Source of the DNA: Acidovorax kalamii
Lineage (GTDB): Bacteria > Pseudomonadota > Gammaproteobacteria > Burkholderiales > Burkholderiaceae_C
Assembly (NCBI RefSeq): GCF_002245625.1
Contig: NZ_NOIG01000004.1
Location: 62,001-126,000 of the forward strand
Length of the DNA: 64,000 nt
Direction: 5' to 3'
Below, piece by piece: positions 19,526 through 28,677 of this stretch (within the stretch, counting starts at the first letter, position 1; each line of letters starts with the position of its first letter). The translations under genes and the position numbers were made by a program. The notes beneath the pieces are model-generated. The model saw only the letters and a program-made list of their open reading frames with translations. It was not told where the DNA came from and made no database searches.

Positions 19526-20389
19526 ATGCCAGTCGTCTTCCGATTCTTTTCCGCGTTTCCGCTGTGGTTGCTGCATGCCATGGGTGCTGCCATGGGCTGG
19601 GTGGCGTTTTGTGCGTCGCCCACCTACCGGCGCCGCTTTCTCGCCAATTCGGCGCTGGCGGGCTATCCGTTTAGCGCCGTGCGGGCCGCAGTGGCCCATG
19701 CCGGGCGCATGGTGGCCGAGCTGCCCCGCCTGTGGATGGGTGCCACCATGCCCTGTGCCATCACGGGCGAAGCCTGTGTGGAGCAGGCCTATGCGGCCGG
19801 GCGGGGCATCGTGTTCCTGACCCCGCACCAAGGGTGCTTCGAGCTGTCGGCCCAGGCCGCTGCGCGCCGCTGGAGTGCGGAGCGCGGCCCCATCACCGTG
19901 CTGTACCGCCCCGCGCGCCAGGCCTGGCTGGCCAAGGTGATGGAGACCGCGCGCAATCGCCCCGGCATGTTGGCCGTGCCTACCACGCTGGCGGGTGTGC
20001 GCCAGATGATCAAGGCCCTGCGCCGGGGCGAGGCCGTGGGCCTGCTGCCCGACCAGGTGCCGCCCGAGGGGCAGGGTCTGTGGGCACCGTTCTTTGGCCG
20101 CGATGCCTACACCATGACCCTGGCCGCGCGCCTGGCGCAGCAGACCGGCGCGGCCGTGGTGCTGGTGCGCTGCGAGCGCCTGCCCTGGGGGCGGGGCTAC
20201 ATCACACATTTCGAACCCCTGGCGCAGCCGCTGTCCGACCAGATGGACCCGGCTGTGCTGCAGATCAATCAGGCCATGGAACACCTCATCCGCCAGTGCC
20301 CCGAGCAGTACCTGTGGGGCTATGGCCGCTACAAACAGCCGCGGGGGGAAGCAGCACCGGCTGAGCCGGTTGCCGGGGGTGCCGCATGA
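19526..20389 (+). CDS. Lipid A biosynthesis lauroyl acyltransferase family protein, first of pair
   Basis: 287 residues, LpxL/HtrB family: an inner-membrane enzyme adding secondary acyl chains to lipid A. An N-terminal hydrophobic anchor (WLLHAMGAAMGWVAF) precedes the acyltransferase block with catalytic HX4E in TPHQGCFELSAQ, then LYRPARQAWLAKVM and LLPDQVPPEGQG. The stop overlaps the next start (ATGA), so the two are translationally coupled. Which acyl chain each transfers cannot be read from sequence. Confidence 0.9.
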   Translation: MPVVFRFFSAFPLWLLHAMGAAMGWVAFCASPTYRRRFLANSALAGYPFSAVRAAVAHAGRMVAELPRLWMGATMPCAITGEACVEQAYAAGRGIVFLTPHQGCFELSAQAAARRWSAERGPITVLYRPARQAWLAKVMETARNRPGMLAVPTTLAGVRQMIKALRRGEAVGLLPDQVPPEGQGLWAPFFGRDAYTMTLAARLAQQTGAAVVLVRCERLPWGRGYITHFEPLAQPLSDQMDPAVLQINQAMEHLIRQCPEQYLWGYGRYKQPRGEAAPAEPVAGGAA

Positions 20390-21252
20390 CCGGCCGCCTG
20401 GGCGTGTGGTTCATGAGCGTGCTGGCGCTGCTGCCCTTGCCGGTGTTGCGGGGCATGGGCTGGGTGCTGGGGCAGGTGGCGTACGTGTTGGTGGTGCGGC
20501 GGCGCAAGGTGGCGCTGCGCAACCTGGCGCTGTGTTTCCCCGACTGGACCGAGGCGCGCCGCCGCGCCGTGGCGCGGGCCAACTTTGTGGTGTTCTGCCA
20601 GACCTGGCTGGACCGCAGCTGGCTCTGGGCCGCGCCGCGCGCGGTGGTCGAGCAGCGCGTGCGCCTCGCGGGCGCGGTGCACGAGCTGGAGGGCGACACG
20701 CCCACAATCCTGTTCGCGCCGCATTTCTACGGCATGGACGCGGGCGGTCTGGCGCTGCCGCTGAACACGCAGCGCGCCTTCACCTCGATTTTTGCCACCC
20801 ACCCCGACCCGGCGGTGGATGCCTGGTTCATGGCCGGGCGGCAGCGTTTTGGCGACGTGCGCATGCTCAACCGTGCCGATGGCGTCAAGCCCATCATCTC
20901 CAGCCTGCGCAAGGGGGGGCTGCTGTACCTGCTGCCCGACATGGACTATGGCCGCAACGACTCGCTGTTTGTGCCGTTCTATGGCGTGACGGCGGCCACC
21001 ATCCCCTCGCTGTCGCGTTTTGCGCGGTTGGGGCGGGCCAAGGTGGTGGGCGTGTATTCGCGCATGACGCCCACAGGCTATGTGGCCGAGGTCTCGCCCG
21101 CCTGGGCTGATTACCCCACCGACGACGCCGAGGCCGACACCGTGCGCATGAACCGCGAGCTGCAGGCCGTGATCGACACCATGCCCGAGCAGTACTACTG
21201 GGTGCACAAGCGCTTCAAGACGCGGCCCGAGGGCGAGGATTCGGTGTACTGA
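20386..21252 (+). CDS. Lipid A biosynthesis acyltransferase family protein, second of pair
   Basis: 288 residues, same LpxL/HtrB family. N-terminal hydrophobic segment, then the catalytic motif as HX4D (APHFYGMDAGG), the common variant, and LLPDMDYGRNDS matching the DQ/DMD block of the first enzyme. It overlaps the upstream gene by four bases. Tandem LpxL-like genes likely perform successive secondary acylations. Its C-terminus (EQYYWVHKRFKTRPEGE) is typical. Confidence 0.9.
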   Translation: MTGRLGVWFMSVLALLPLPVLRGMGWVLGQVAYVLVVRRRKVALRNLALCFPDWTEARRRAVARANFVVFCQTWLDRSWLWAAPRAVVEQRVRLAGAVHELEGDTPTILFAPHFYGMDAGGLALPLNTQRAFTSIFATHPDPAVDAWFMAGRQRFGDVRMLNRADGVKPIISSLRKGGLLYLLPDMDYGRNDSLFVPFYGVTAATIPSLSRFARLGRAKVVGVYSRMTPTGYVAEVSPAWADYPTDDAEADTVRMNRELQAVIDTMPEQYYWVHKRFKTRPEGEDSVY

Positions 21253-21365
21253 TTACTGATCTCTGGCAGTGGGGCCCCGCCCGGGCGGCGTGGCTTGGGT
21301 CCGTTGGTGGATCTCAGTTTGTTGACGAAAAAGGCCGATTCCGCGCGTCCTGCATGCCTTGGCAG

Positions 21366-22274
21366 CTATGCTTTTTGATGAATAAAGCGTTGCAACTCCA
21401 GGGCCACGCGCTCCGGGTGCTCGTGCACGATCCAGTGCGAAGCGGCTTCTATCTGTTGCAGTTGCAGCCGAGGCACCCAGCCCGGCAGCCCGTCGAGCAG
21501 CCCGGGCAGCAGGGCCGGATCGTCCATGCCCCACAGCACCAGGGTGGGCACCTCCACCGTCAGCATCGATTCGGGCAAGGTGATGGCCTGTGCGCCCGGG
21601 TCGCCATCCCGTGGCGGGCGGATGGGGCTGGCGCGGTAGTAGTTGCAGGCGCCGGTCAGGCCCTGCTTCCACAGCGCGCGGTACTGGGCGCGCACGCTGT
21701 CGGTGAGCCAGGCCGGCGCGCGGCCGTGCGGGTCGTCGAAAAAGCCGAACAGGCGGCGGAAGTCGTTGTCCGCCAGCAGCTCCTCGGCGTCCGGGCGGCA
21801 CAGGAAGTGCATGTACTGGCTGCCCGCCTGTTGGGCCGGGTTGTGCGCCAGCTCGCGCACAAAGGCGCCGGGATGGGGGGAGTTGATGATCGCCAGCCGC
21901 TTCATCAGCTGCGGCTGCTGGTTGGCCAGGTTCCAGGCCACGGCGCCGCCCCAGTCGTGCGCCACCAGGCATTCCAGCGCGCCGCCGGGGCATTCGTGGG
22001 CGATCAGCGCAACCAGGTCCTGCACCAGGTGTCTGGCGCGGTAGGCCTCTACCTCGGTCGGGCTGCTGGACGGGCCAAACCCGCGCAGGTAGGGCGCCAC
22101 GCAGCGGTAGCCGCCGTTTTCGGGGCGGGAGAAATGCAGCAGCAGCTCGTCCCAGATGAAGGCCCCCTCGGGAAACCCGTGCAGGAACAGCAGCACCGGG
22201 CGCCCCGCCATGCCGCTGGTGCGGCAGTGCAGGGTGATGCCATGCGGAAGGGGGACGGCGTTCTGTTGGATCAT
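21366..22274 (-). CDS. Alpha/beta hydrolase, epoxide hydrolase/haloalkane dehalogenase-like
   Basis: 302 residues. The HGFPEGAFIWDELL oxyanion-hole motif and nucleophile elbow VAHDWGGAVAW, with aspartate rather than serine, place it in the epoxide hydrolase/dehalogenase branch. The catalytic histidine is probably in ASHWIVHEHPERV. The substrate is unknown. The start is just past repeat copy 3; the short gap to the acyltransferase stop is convergent and shows no clear terminator. Confidence 0.85.
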   Translation of the reverse strand: MIQQNAVPLPHGITLHCRTSGMAGRPVLLFLHGFPEGAFIWDELLLHFSRPENGGYRCVAPYLRGFGPSSSPTEVEAYRARHLVQDLVALIAHECPGGALECLVAHDWGGAVAWNLANQQPQLMKRLAIINSPHPGAFVRELAHNPAQQAGSQYMHFLCRPDAEELLADNDFRRLFGFFDDPHGRAPAWLTDSVRAQYRALWKQGLTGACNYYRASPIRPPRDGDPGAQAITLPESMLTVEVPTLVLWGMDDPALLPGLLDGLPGWVPRLQLQQIEAASHWIVHEHPERVALELQRFIHQKA

Positions 22275-22280
22275 GCGTGT

Positions 22281-22338
22281 CTGCTATCAATTAAATAGCT
22301 TCTGGCGCATGATGGGCAAGCGCTAGAGGCTGTTTTTG
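22281..22338 (+). repeat. Dispersed GCTAT/ATAGC repeat, copy 3 (best-formed)
   Basis: CTGCTATCAATTAAATAGC forms a small hairpin (GCTAT/ATAGC). It is followed by GGCGCATGATGGGCAAGCGC, TAGAGGC and a T-run. Its reverse complement supplies the last codons and stop of engB. Confidence 0.75.
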
Positions 22339-23084
22339 TCTGAATTTTCAGGGGCGGCGTCTGCCCCGGCAGGCGGTGCATCGGCTTCGGCGGCTTCGGG
22401 CTCTGCCGCAGGGCGCACCGGGTGGGCCCACTGCCACAGCAGCTGGGCCACATCGTCCACCCCTTGTTTCTTGAGGGCCGAGAACATCTTCACCTCGCCG
22501 CCGCCCGCGTGCAGTCGCGTAATCGACAGCACCTTGGCCTGTTCGGCGCGGGTGAGCTTGTCGGCCTTGGTCAGCACCACGAGGAACTTCAGGCCTTCTT
22601 CGACGCGGGGGCGCACAACTTCCAGCAGGGCTTCATCCAGCTCGGTCAGGCCCAGGCGCGGGTCGCACAGCAGCACGATGCCGGTGAGGCTGGTGCGGCT
22701 GACCAGGTAATTCACCATCACCTGCTGCCAGCGCACCTTGTCCGAGCGCGACACTGCGGCATAGCCATAGCCGGGCAGGTCGGCAAGCACGGCGTCGGTC
22801 ACGCCCTGCTTGCCCAGCGAGAACAGGTTGATGTGCTGTGTGCGGCCGGGTTTTTTGGAGGCAAACGCCAGCTGCTTTTGCTGTGTGAGCGTGTTGATGC
22901 AGGTGGATTTGCCCGCGTTGGAGCGGCCCACGAAGGCGATTTCGGGCACGTCGATGGGCGGCAGGTGGTGCAACTGGGCGGCCGTGGTCAGGAACCTGGC
23001 CGTGTGCATCCAGCCCATGGCGATCTTGGCGTCGGGTGCGGGCGGAAGGGAGCCAGCAACTGGCGCGATGGAGGAAGTCGTCAT
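22323..23084 (-). CDS. engB: Ribosome-biogenesis GTP-binding protein EngB (YsxC/YihA)
   Basis: 253 residues. A GTPase needed for large-subunit assembly and division. G1 GRSNAGKSTCINTL, G3 DLPGYGYAAVS and G4 TKADKL are visible. About 35 residues of low-complexity Ala/Pro/Glu tail (AAEPEAAEADAPPAGADAAP) follow the core. The final residues and the stop come from the dispersed repeat. It diverges from the cytochrome c4 gene. Confidence 0.95.
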   Translation of the reverse strand: MTTSSIAPVAGSLPPAPDAKIAMGWMHTARFLTTAAQLHHLPPIDVPEIAFVGRSNAGKSTCINTLTQQKQLAFASKKPGRTQHINLFSLGKQGVTDAVLADLPGYGYAAVSRSDKVRWQQVMVNYLVSRTSLTGIVLLCDPRLGLTELDEALLEVVRPRVEEGLKFLVVLTKADKLTRAEQAKVLSITRLHAGGGEVKMFSALKKQGVDDVAQLLWQWAHPVRPAAEPEAAEADAPPAGADAAPENSDKNSL

Positions 23085-23090
23085 GAGAAA

Positions 23091-23120
23091 TTGGGATGCG
23101 AGGAAGCCTCATTGTAGAAT
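23091..23120 (+). promoter_or_regulatory. Possible cytochrome c4 promoter
   Basis: TTGGGA (23091-23096), 18-bp spacer, TAGAAT (23115-23120), predicting a transcript start near 23127, about 30 bases before the ATG. The -35 is weak. Confidence 0.35.
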
Positions 23121-23156
23121 CGCGCGGTTTTGCGCACATAAACATACACCCTCGAT

Positions 23157-23786
23157 ATGAAGTTGCTCGCCTCCTTGCTGACGGCTGCCGCACTGGCAGC
23201 ACCTGTTTTCTCGGCCTACGCGGCGGGCGACGCCCCCAAGGTGGCCAAGCCGGATCTCGTCAAGGGCGAGGCCAGCTTCACCGCCGTGTGTGCGGCCTGC
23301 CACAACGCCGACGGCAACTCGGCCATCGCGGCCAACCCCAAGCTGTCGCAGCAACACCCCGAGTACCTGGTCAAGCAATTGCAGGAATTCAAGTCGGGCA
23401 AGCGCAACAACGCCGTCATGAAGGGCTTTGCGGCCGCCCTGTCGGACGACGACATGCGCAACATCTCCTACTGGCTGGCCTCCAAGCCCGCCAAGGCCGG
23501 TTTCGCCAAGGACAAGGACCTGGTCGCCCTGGGCGAGCGCATCTACCGTGGCGGCATTGCCGACCGCAACATCGCTGCCTGCGCAGGCTGCCACAGCCCC
23601 AACGGTGCGGGCATCCCGGCACAGTACCCTCGTCTGGCGGGCCAGCATGCCGACTACACGGTGTCGCAGCTGAACATGTTCCGCGACGGTTCGCGCAACA
23701 ACAGCCTGCAGATGACCCAGGTGGCCGCCAAGCTCAACGACAAGGAAATCAAGGCCGTCTCGGACTACATCGCCGGCCTGCGCTGA
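23157..23786 (+). CDS. Cytochrome c4, diheme periplasmic
   Basis: 209 residues. Cleavable signal peptide (MKLLASLLTAAALAAPVFSAYA), then two class-I c-type domains each with one heme motif, CAACH and CAGCH, and distal methionines in NNAVMKG and NNSLQMTQ. Such cytochromes carry electrons to terminal oxidases. It lies directly upstream of the system II heme-attachment genes it needs, separated by a strong terminator. Confidence 0.93.
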   Translation: MKLLASLLTAAALAAPVFSAYAAGDAPKVAKPDLVKGEASFTAVCAACHNADGNSAIAANPKLSQQHPEYLVKQLQEFKSGKRNNAVMKGFAAALSDDDMRNISYWLASKPAKAGFAKDKDLVALGERIYRGGIADRNIAACAGCHSPNGAGIPAQYPRLAGQHADYTVSQLNMFRDGSRNNSLQMTQVAAKLNDKEIKAVSDYIAGLR

Positions 23787-23862
23787 TTGATCTTCGTCAA
23801 ACCGGGGCCCCTTGAGGTTTTTTGAACCGGGCCGCACGGAACCTACCGCCAATAACAACCCC

Positions 23863-23904
23863 AAAAAGGGCGGGTCCATCTCCACGGATGGTCCCGCCCT
23901 TTTT
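23863..23904 (+). terminator. Bidirectional Rho-independent terminator after cytochrome c4
   Basis: AAAAAGGGCGGG (23863-23874) pairs with CCCGCCCTTTTT (23893-23904), and inside it CCATC/GATGG (23876-23880 with 23887-23891). It is A/U flanked on both sides. Because it sits in the open frame leading into resB, it argues that resB starts downstream, at 23935. Confidence 0.92.
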
Positions 23905-23934
23905 CTTTCGCGCTTCGCAGACACCGTTTCATCC

Positions 23935-26088
23935 ATGTCCGACAACACCCAAGGCCTTCGCATCCAGTCTGGTTCCCAGGCCTGGCGCGCCGGGATCGAA
24001 CTGCTGTCCTCCATGCGGTTCGCCATCTCGCTGCTGACGGTGATCTGCATCGCCTCGGTGATCGGCACGGTGCTCAAGCAGCACGAGCCTGCGGTCAACT
24101 ACGTCAACCAGTTCGGGCCGTTCTGGGCCGAGCTGTTTGGCGCCATCCAGCTCAACGCGGTGTACAGCGCATGGTGGTTCCTGCTGATCCTCGCGTTCCT
24201 GGTGATCAGCACTTCGCTGTGCATTGCTCGCAACACGCCCAAGATCCTGGTGGACCTCAAGGCCTACAAGGAAAACATCCGCGAACAAAGCCTCAAGGCC
24301 TTCCACCACAAAGCACAGGCTGACCTGCCCGAATCGGCCGAGGCCGAGGCACGCCGCATCGGCACCCTGCTGGCCGGTGGGGGCTGGAAGGTGCGCTTGC
24401 AGCAGCGCGACACCGCCGCAGGCCCCGGCACGGGCTGGATGGTGGCGGCCAAGGCGGGTGCGGCCAACAAGATCGGCTACATCGCGGCGCACAGTGCCAT
24501 CGTGCTGGTGTGCGTGGGTGGCCTGCTCGACGGCGACCTCATCGTGCGCGCCCAGATGCTGCTGGGCGGCAAGACGCCCTACCAGGGCGGTGGGCTGATT
24601 GCTGATGTGAAGCCCGAGCACCGGCTGTCCGAGCGCAACCCTACCTTCCGGGGCAACCTGCTGGTGGCCGAGGGCACGCAGTCGAGCACGGCCATCCTGA
24701 ACCAGTCCGACGGCGTGCTGCTGCAGGACCTGCCCTTCGCCATCGAACTCAAGAAGTTCATCGTGGAGCATTACTCCACCGGCATGCCCAAGCTGTTTGC
24801 CAGCGAGATCGTGATCCACGACAAGGCCACGGGCGAGAAGACACCCGCGCGTGTCGAGGTGAACCACCCCGCGAGCTACAAAGGCATCGAGATCTACCAG
24901 TCGAGCTTTGACGACGGGGGCTCGCACCTCAAACTGCGTGCCGCACCCATGGTGGCGGGGGCAAAGCCGTTTGACGTGGAAGGTGTGGTGGGCGGCTCCA
25001 CCCAGCTCACCAACAAGGGTGGCGGTCCGGGCAGCGACACGCTGACGCTGGAGTTCACGGCGCTGCGTACCATCAACGTCGAGAACTTCGGCGGTGCGGG
25101 CCCTGGCAGCAGCGGCGCCGATGTGCGCAAGGTGGACCTGCGCGAATCGGTGGAGTCCCGCCTGGGGGCTGCCAACAAGACCGTGACCAAAAAAGAGCTG
25201 CGCAACGTGGGCCCGAGCGTGACCTACAAGCTGCGCGACGCCGCCGGCCAGGCGCGTGAGTTTCACAACTACATGCTGCCGGTGGACACGGGCGATGGTG
25301 TGCCAGTGTTCCTGCTGGGCGTGCGCGAATCGCCTGCCGACCCCTTCCGCTACCTGCGCGTGCCCGCAGACGACAACGGCAGCATGGACGGGTTCCTGCG
25401 CATGAAGGCCCTGCTGGCCGACCCCGATGCGCGCGAGCAGGCCGTGCGCCGCTATGTGTCCCAGGCCATGGATTCGTCGCGCCCCGAGCTGGCCGAGCAG
25501 TTGCGCCTTTCGGCATCCCGCGCGCTGGCGCTGTTTGCGGGCCAGGGCATGGTCGATGGCAAGCCCACGGGCGGCCTGCAGGCGGTGTCGGACTTCATGG
25601 AAGCCAATGTGCCCGAGGCCGAGCGTGCGCGGGCGGGCGAGGTGCTGGTGCGCATCCTCAATGGCACACTGTTCGAGGTGGCCCAGCTCGCGCGCAAGCA
25701 GGCGGGCCAGGCGCCGCTGCAGCACGATGACCGCACCCAGGGCTTCATGACGCAGGCCGTGCTCTCGCTGTCAGACGCGCAGATCTACCCTGCGCCGCTG
25801 GCGTTCGAACTCAAGGACTTCACCCAGGTGCAGGCCAGCGTGTTCCAGGTGGCCCGCGCCCCTGGCAAGAACATTGTCTATCTGGGCTGCGCCTTGCTGA
25901 TCCTGGGCATTTTTGCCATGCTGTACGTGCGGGAGCGGCGCGTATGGGTGTGGGTGGCCCCCCAGGAAGGGCGTACCCACGCCACCATGGCGCTGTCCAC
26001 CAACCGCAAGACGCTGGACAGTGACCAGGAGTTTGCACAGCTCGCACACAAACTGATCGGGGCCTCGCCCCGCGAAGGTACTGCATGA
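23935..26088 (+). CDS. resB: Cytochrome c biogenesis protein ResB (CcsB/Ccs1 type)
   Basis: 717 residues from the ATG at 23935. The frame is open from 23812, but that stretch is a terminator. System II heme export and attachment component: three N-terminal membrane segments (AISLLTVICIASVIGTVL; SAWWFLLILAFLVIST; IGYIAAHSAIVLVCVG), a long periplasmic domain, and a final TM (IVYLGCALLILGIFAML). It works with the next gene to attach heme to apocytochromes such as the upstream c4. The stop overlaps the next start. Confidence 0.93.
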   Translation: MSDNTQGLRIQSGSQAWRAGIELLSSMRFAISLLTVICIASVIGTVLKQHEPAVNYVNQFGPFWAELFGAIQLNAVYSAWWFLLILAFLVISTSLCIARNTPKILVDLKAYKENIREQSLKAFHHKAQADLPESAEAEARRIGTLLAGGGWKVRLQQRDTAAGPGTGWMVAAKAGAANKIGYIAAHSAIVLVCVGGLLDGDLIVRAQMLLGGKTPYQGGGLIADVKPEHRLSERNPTFRGNLLVAEGTQSSTAILNQSDGVLLQDLPFAIELKKFIVEHYSTGMPKLFASEIVIHDKATGEKTPARVEVNHPASYKGIEIYQSSFDDGGSHLKLRAAPMVAGAKPFDVEGVVGGSTQLTNKGGGPGSDTLTLEFTALRTINVENFGGAGPGSSGADVRKVDLRESVESRLGAANKTVTKKELRNVGPSVTYKLRDAAGQAREFHNYMLPVDTGDGVPVFLLGVRESPADPFRYLRVPADDNGSMDGFLRMKALLADPDAREQAVRRYVSQAMDSSRPELAEQLRLSASRALALFAGQGMVDGKPTGGLQAVSDFMEANVPEAERARAGEVLVRILNGTLFEVAQLARKQAGQAPLQHDDRTQGFMTQAVLSLSDAQIYPAPLAFELKDFTQVQASVFQVARAPGKNIVYLGCALLILGIFAMLYVRERRVWVWVAPQEGRTHATMALSTNRKTLDSDQEFAQLAHKLIGASPREGTA

Positions 26089-27434
26089 ACACCGCGACCT
26101 CTTCTTCGAACACCACGACGATCACCCTGAACGAGGGCTTCTTTGCCCGCCGCAACTGGCTGGACTGGCTGTTTGCTGCCATCGTGACCGTGGGAGGGCT
26201 CTATGCGCTGCAGCGCTACGGCAGCTTCATGGACGGGTACGAAAAAGGCATCCTGCTCGGGACCATTCCCTGCACGATCTGGCTGTGCTGGTTCTGGCGC
26301 CCGCTGCGGGTGCTGCTGCTCGTTGTGGCGGCCGTGGCCCTGATGGCGATCGGGCTGTACCAGCAGGACGGGGCGGGCAACCTGGCGCGGGCCGATACGG
26401 TGTTCGGCCTCAAGTATTTCCTCTCCAGCCAGTCGGCCATCCTGTGGATGAGCATGCTGTTTTTCATCAGCACCGCGTTCTACTGGATCGGCATGTTCTC
26501 GCGCGGCGAGGGCCGCACCATGGGCATGCTGGGCTCGCGCATCGCCTGGGTGGCGGTGGCCATGGCGCTCATCGGCACGCTGGTGCGCTGGTACGAAAGC
26601 TATCTCATCGGGCCCGACATCGGCCACATCCCGGTGAGCAATTTGTATGAGGTGTTCGTGCTGTTCTGCTGGATGACGGCAGCGTTCTACCTCTACTACG
26701 AAGAGCAGTACGACACGCGCGCGCTGGGCGGTTTTGTGATGCTGGTGGTGAGTGCGGCTGTGGGCTTCTTGCTCTGGTACACCGTGGTGCGCGAGGCGCA
26801 TGAGATCCAGCCCCTGGTGCCTGCCCTCAAGAGCTGGTGGATGAAGCTGCATGTGCCCGCCAACTTCATCGGCTATGGCACCTTTGCGCTGGCGGCCATG
26901 GTGGCCTTTGCCTACCTGATCAAGCAGCAGGCCGCCGAAACCCGCTGGTACAAGCTGGCGCCGCTGTGGCTGCTGGGCGTGGTGCTGTGTTTCGAGCCCA
27001 TCGTGTTCCGCCAGGGCGCGACCGAGAATGGCGGCAGCTATTGGATGGTGTACTTCGGCATCTCCGCGCTCATCGTTGCGGGCATTCTGCTGGGCCGCAA
27101 GCGCATCGCGGCGCGCCTGCCTTCGTTCGAGATCCTGGACGACGTGATGTACAAGTCCATCGCCGTGGGCTTTGCGTTCTTCACCATCGCCACTGTGCTG
27201 GGTGCCCTGTGGGCGGCCGAGGCCTGGGGCGGCTACTGGAGCTGGGATCCGAAGGAGACCTGGGCGCTGATCGTTTGGCTCAACTACGCCGCCTGGCTGC
27301 ACATGCGGCTCATGAAGGGCCTGCGGGGCACGGTGTCCGCCTGGTGGGCGCTGGTGGGGCTGGCGGTCACCACCTTCGCGTTCCTGGGGGTGAACATGTT
27401 CCTGAGCGGCCTGCACAGCTACGGCACGTTGTGA
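26085..27434 (+). CDS. ccsB: Cytochrome c biogenesis protein CcsB/CcsA (ResC type)
   Basis: 449 residues, multi-spanning inner-membrane protein of the heme handling family. The tryptophan-rich heme-binding WWD motif WGGYWSWDPKETWAL is complete, with histidines nearby (LHMRLMKGL). It starts within the resB stop (ATGA), so the pair is coupled and should form the system II synthetase. An N-terminal extension of roughly 200 residues with extra membrane segments is usual in beta-proteobacteria. Confidence 0.93.
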   Translation: MNTATSSSNTTTITLNEGFFARRNWLDWLFAAIVTVGGLYALQRYGSFMDGYEKGILLGTIPCTIWLCWFWRPLRVLLLVVAAVALMAIGLYQQDGAGNLARADTVFGLKYFLSSQSAILWMSMLFFISTAFYWIGMFSRGEGRTMGMLGSRIAWVAVAMALIGTLVRWYESYLIGPDIGHIPVSNLYEVFVLFCWMTAAFYLYYEEQYDTRALGGFVMLVVSAAVGFLLWYTVVREAHEIQPLVPALKSWWMKLHVPANFIGYGTFALAAMVAFAYLIKQQAAETRWYKLAPLWLLGVVLCFEPIVFRQGATENGGSYWMVYFGISALIVAGILLGRKRIAARLPSFEILDDVMYKSIAVGFAFFTIATVLGALWAAEAWGGYWSWDPKETWALIVWLNYAAWLHMRLMKGLRGTVSAWWALVGLAVTTFAFLGVNMFLSGLHSYGTL

Positions 27435-27580
27435 TGGGGTGAGGGCCCGGTCGGGCATTGGCGCAGGCGTCGGCAACTATTGTGTCGTCGGTGTAACCTG
27501 CGCGGTCCAGGGAACGAACTAACAGTTGTGCTGCTCTACCGCTGCAGCTGTTTCCACCAGACCACGACCGGAGCCTCCCC

Positions 27581-28585
27581 ATGCTGATCCCCCCGCGCGA
27601 TTCGGGTTTCAACCACCCCCACCCCTCCGAAATCACGCCCCGCGCGGTCTACGAAGAACGCCGCCAGATGCTCAAGCTCATGGCAGGCGGCGCGGCAGGT
27701 GCCGCGATGGCGGCCTGGGCAGGCCGCGAGGCGCTGGCGCAGCAAGCCCAGGTGGTGCGGCCCAACAAACTGGCTGCGCTGGCGGGTGCCAAGTCCACCG
27801 TGGCGGGCGCGGCCACGATGGAAAAGCTCACCGACTACAAAGACGCGAGCACCTATAACAACTTCTACGAATTCGGCACCGACAAGGCCGACCCGGCGCG
27901 CAACGCCCACACGCTCAAGACCAGCCCCTGGACGGTGGACGTGGAAGGGCTGGTCAAGAAGCCCGGCAAGTACGGCATCGAAGACCTGATCAAGCTCAGC
28001 GCGCAGGAGGAGCGCATTTACCGGCTGCGCTGCGTGGAGGGTTGGTCCATGGTCATCCCCTGGGTGGGTTATTCGCTGGCGGAACTCATCAAGCGCGTGG
28101 AGCCGCAGGGCAGCGCCAAGTACGTGGAGTTCGTGACCCTGGCCGACAAGGCGACCATGCCCTTCGTCGGTTCGCGTGTGCTCGACTGGCCCTATGTGGA
28201 AGGCCTGCGCCTGGACGAGGCCATGCATCCGCTCACACTGCTCGCATTTGGCATGTATGGCGAGGTGCTGCCCAACCAGAACGGAGCGCCGGTGCGCCTG
28301 GTGGTGCCCTGGAAGTACGGTTTCAAGAGCGCCAAGAGCATCGTCAAGATCCGCTTCGTCGAGAAGGAGCCCGGCACCGCCTGGAACAAGGCGGCCAAGC
28401 AGGAATATGGCTTCTATTCGAACGTGAACCCCGAGGTGGACCACCCGCGCTGGAGCCAGGCCACCGAGCGGCGTATTGGTGAAGACGGCTTGTTCGCCAA
28501 GAAGCGCAAGACGTTGATGTTCAACGGCTACGAAGCCCAGGTCGGTCAGCTCTACGCGGGCATGGACCTCAAGAAGTTCTACTGA
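27581..28585 (+). CDS. msrP: Protein-methionine-sulfoxide reductase catalytic subunit MsrP
   Basis: 334 residues. Periplasmic molybdenum-cofactor enzyme repairing oxidised methionine in envelope proteins. The Tat signal has the twin arginine in [12 protein letters not shown]. The molybdenum-ligand cysteine is in [14 protein letters not shown]. The order msrP-msrQ is conserved. MsrP draws electrons from the quinone pool through MsrQ. The 92-bp gap between them lacks a terminator, so one transcript is likely. Confidence 0.95.
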   Translation: MLIPPRDSGFNHPHPSEITPRAVYEERRQMLKLMAGGAAGAAMAAWAGREALAQQAQVVRPNKLAALAGAKSTVAGAATMEKLTDYKDASTYNNFYEFGTDKADPARNAHTLKTSPWTVDVEGLVKKPGKYGIEDLIKLSAQEERIYRLRCVEGWSMVIPWVGYSLAELIKRVEPQGSAKYVEFVTLADKATMPFVGSRVLDWPYVEGLRLDEAMHPLTLLAFGMYGEVLPNQNGAPVRLVVPWKYGFKSAKSIVKIRFVEKEPGTAWNKAAKQEYGFYSNVNPEVDHPRWSQATERRIGEDGLFAKKRKTLMFNGYEAQVGQLYAGMDLKKFY

Positions 28586-28677
28586 TCCCTGGTGACTGCC
28601 TGACGTTCTCTGGGCCCTGTCTTCTGGCCCGGCCTTCCGACTGGGGGCTGCGGCCTCCAGAACAGGCACCGATCCCC

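Noticed and set aside
21253-21365. Seventh copy of the dispersed repeat (GCAGCTATGCTTTTTGATG near 21362)
   Set aside because: Only a short AGCTAT plus T-run is shared; the GCGC middle is missing, so it may be chance.
23812-23934. Longer N-terminus for ResB starting at 23812
   Set aside because: This stretch encodes a strong bidirectional terminator and lacks a membrane or signal segment; homology begins after the ATG at 23935.
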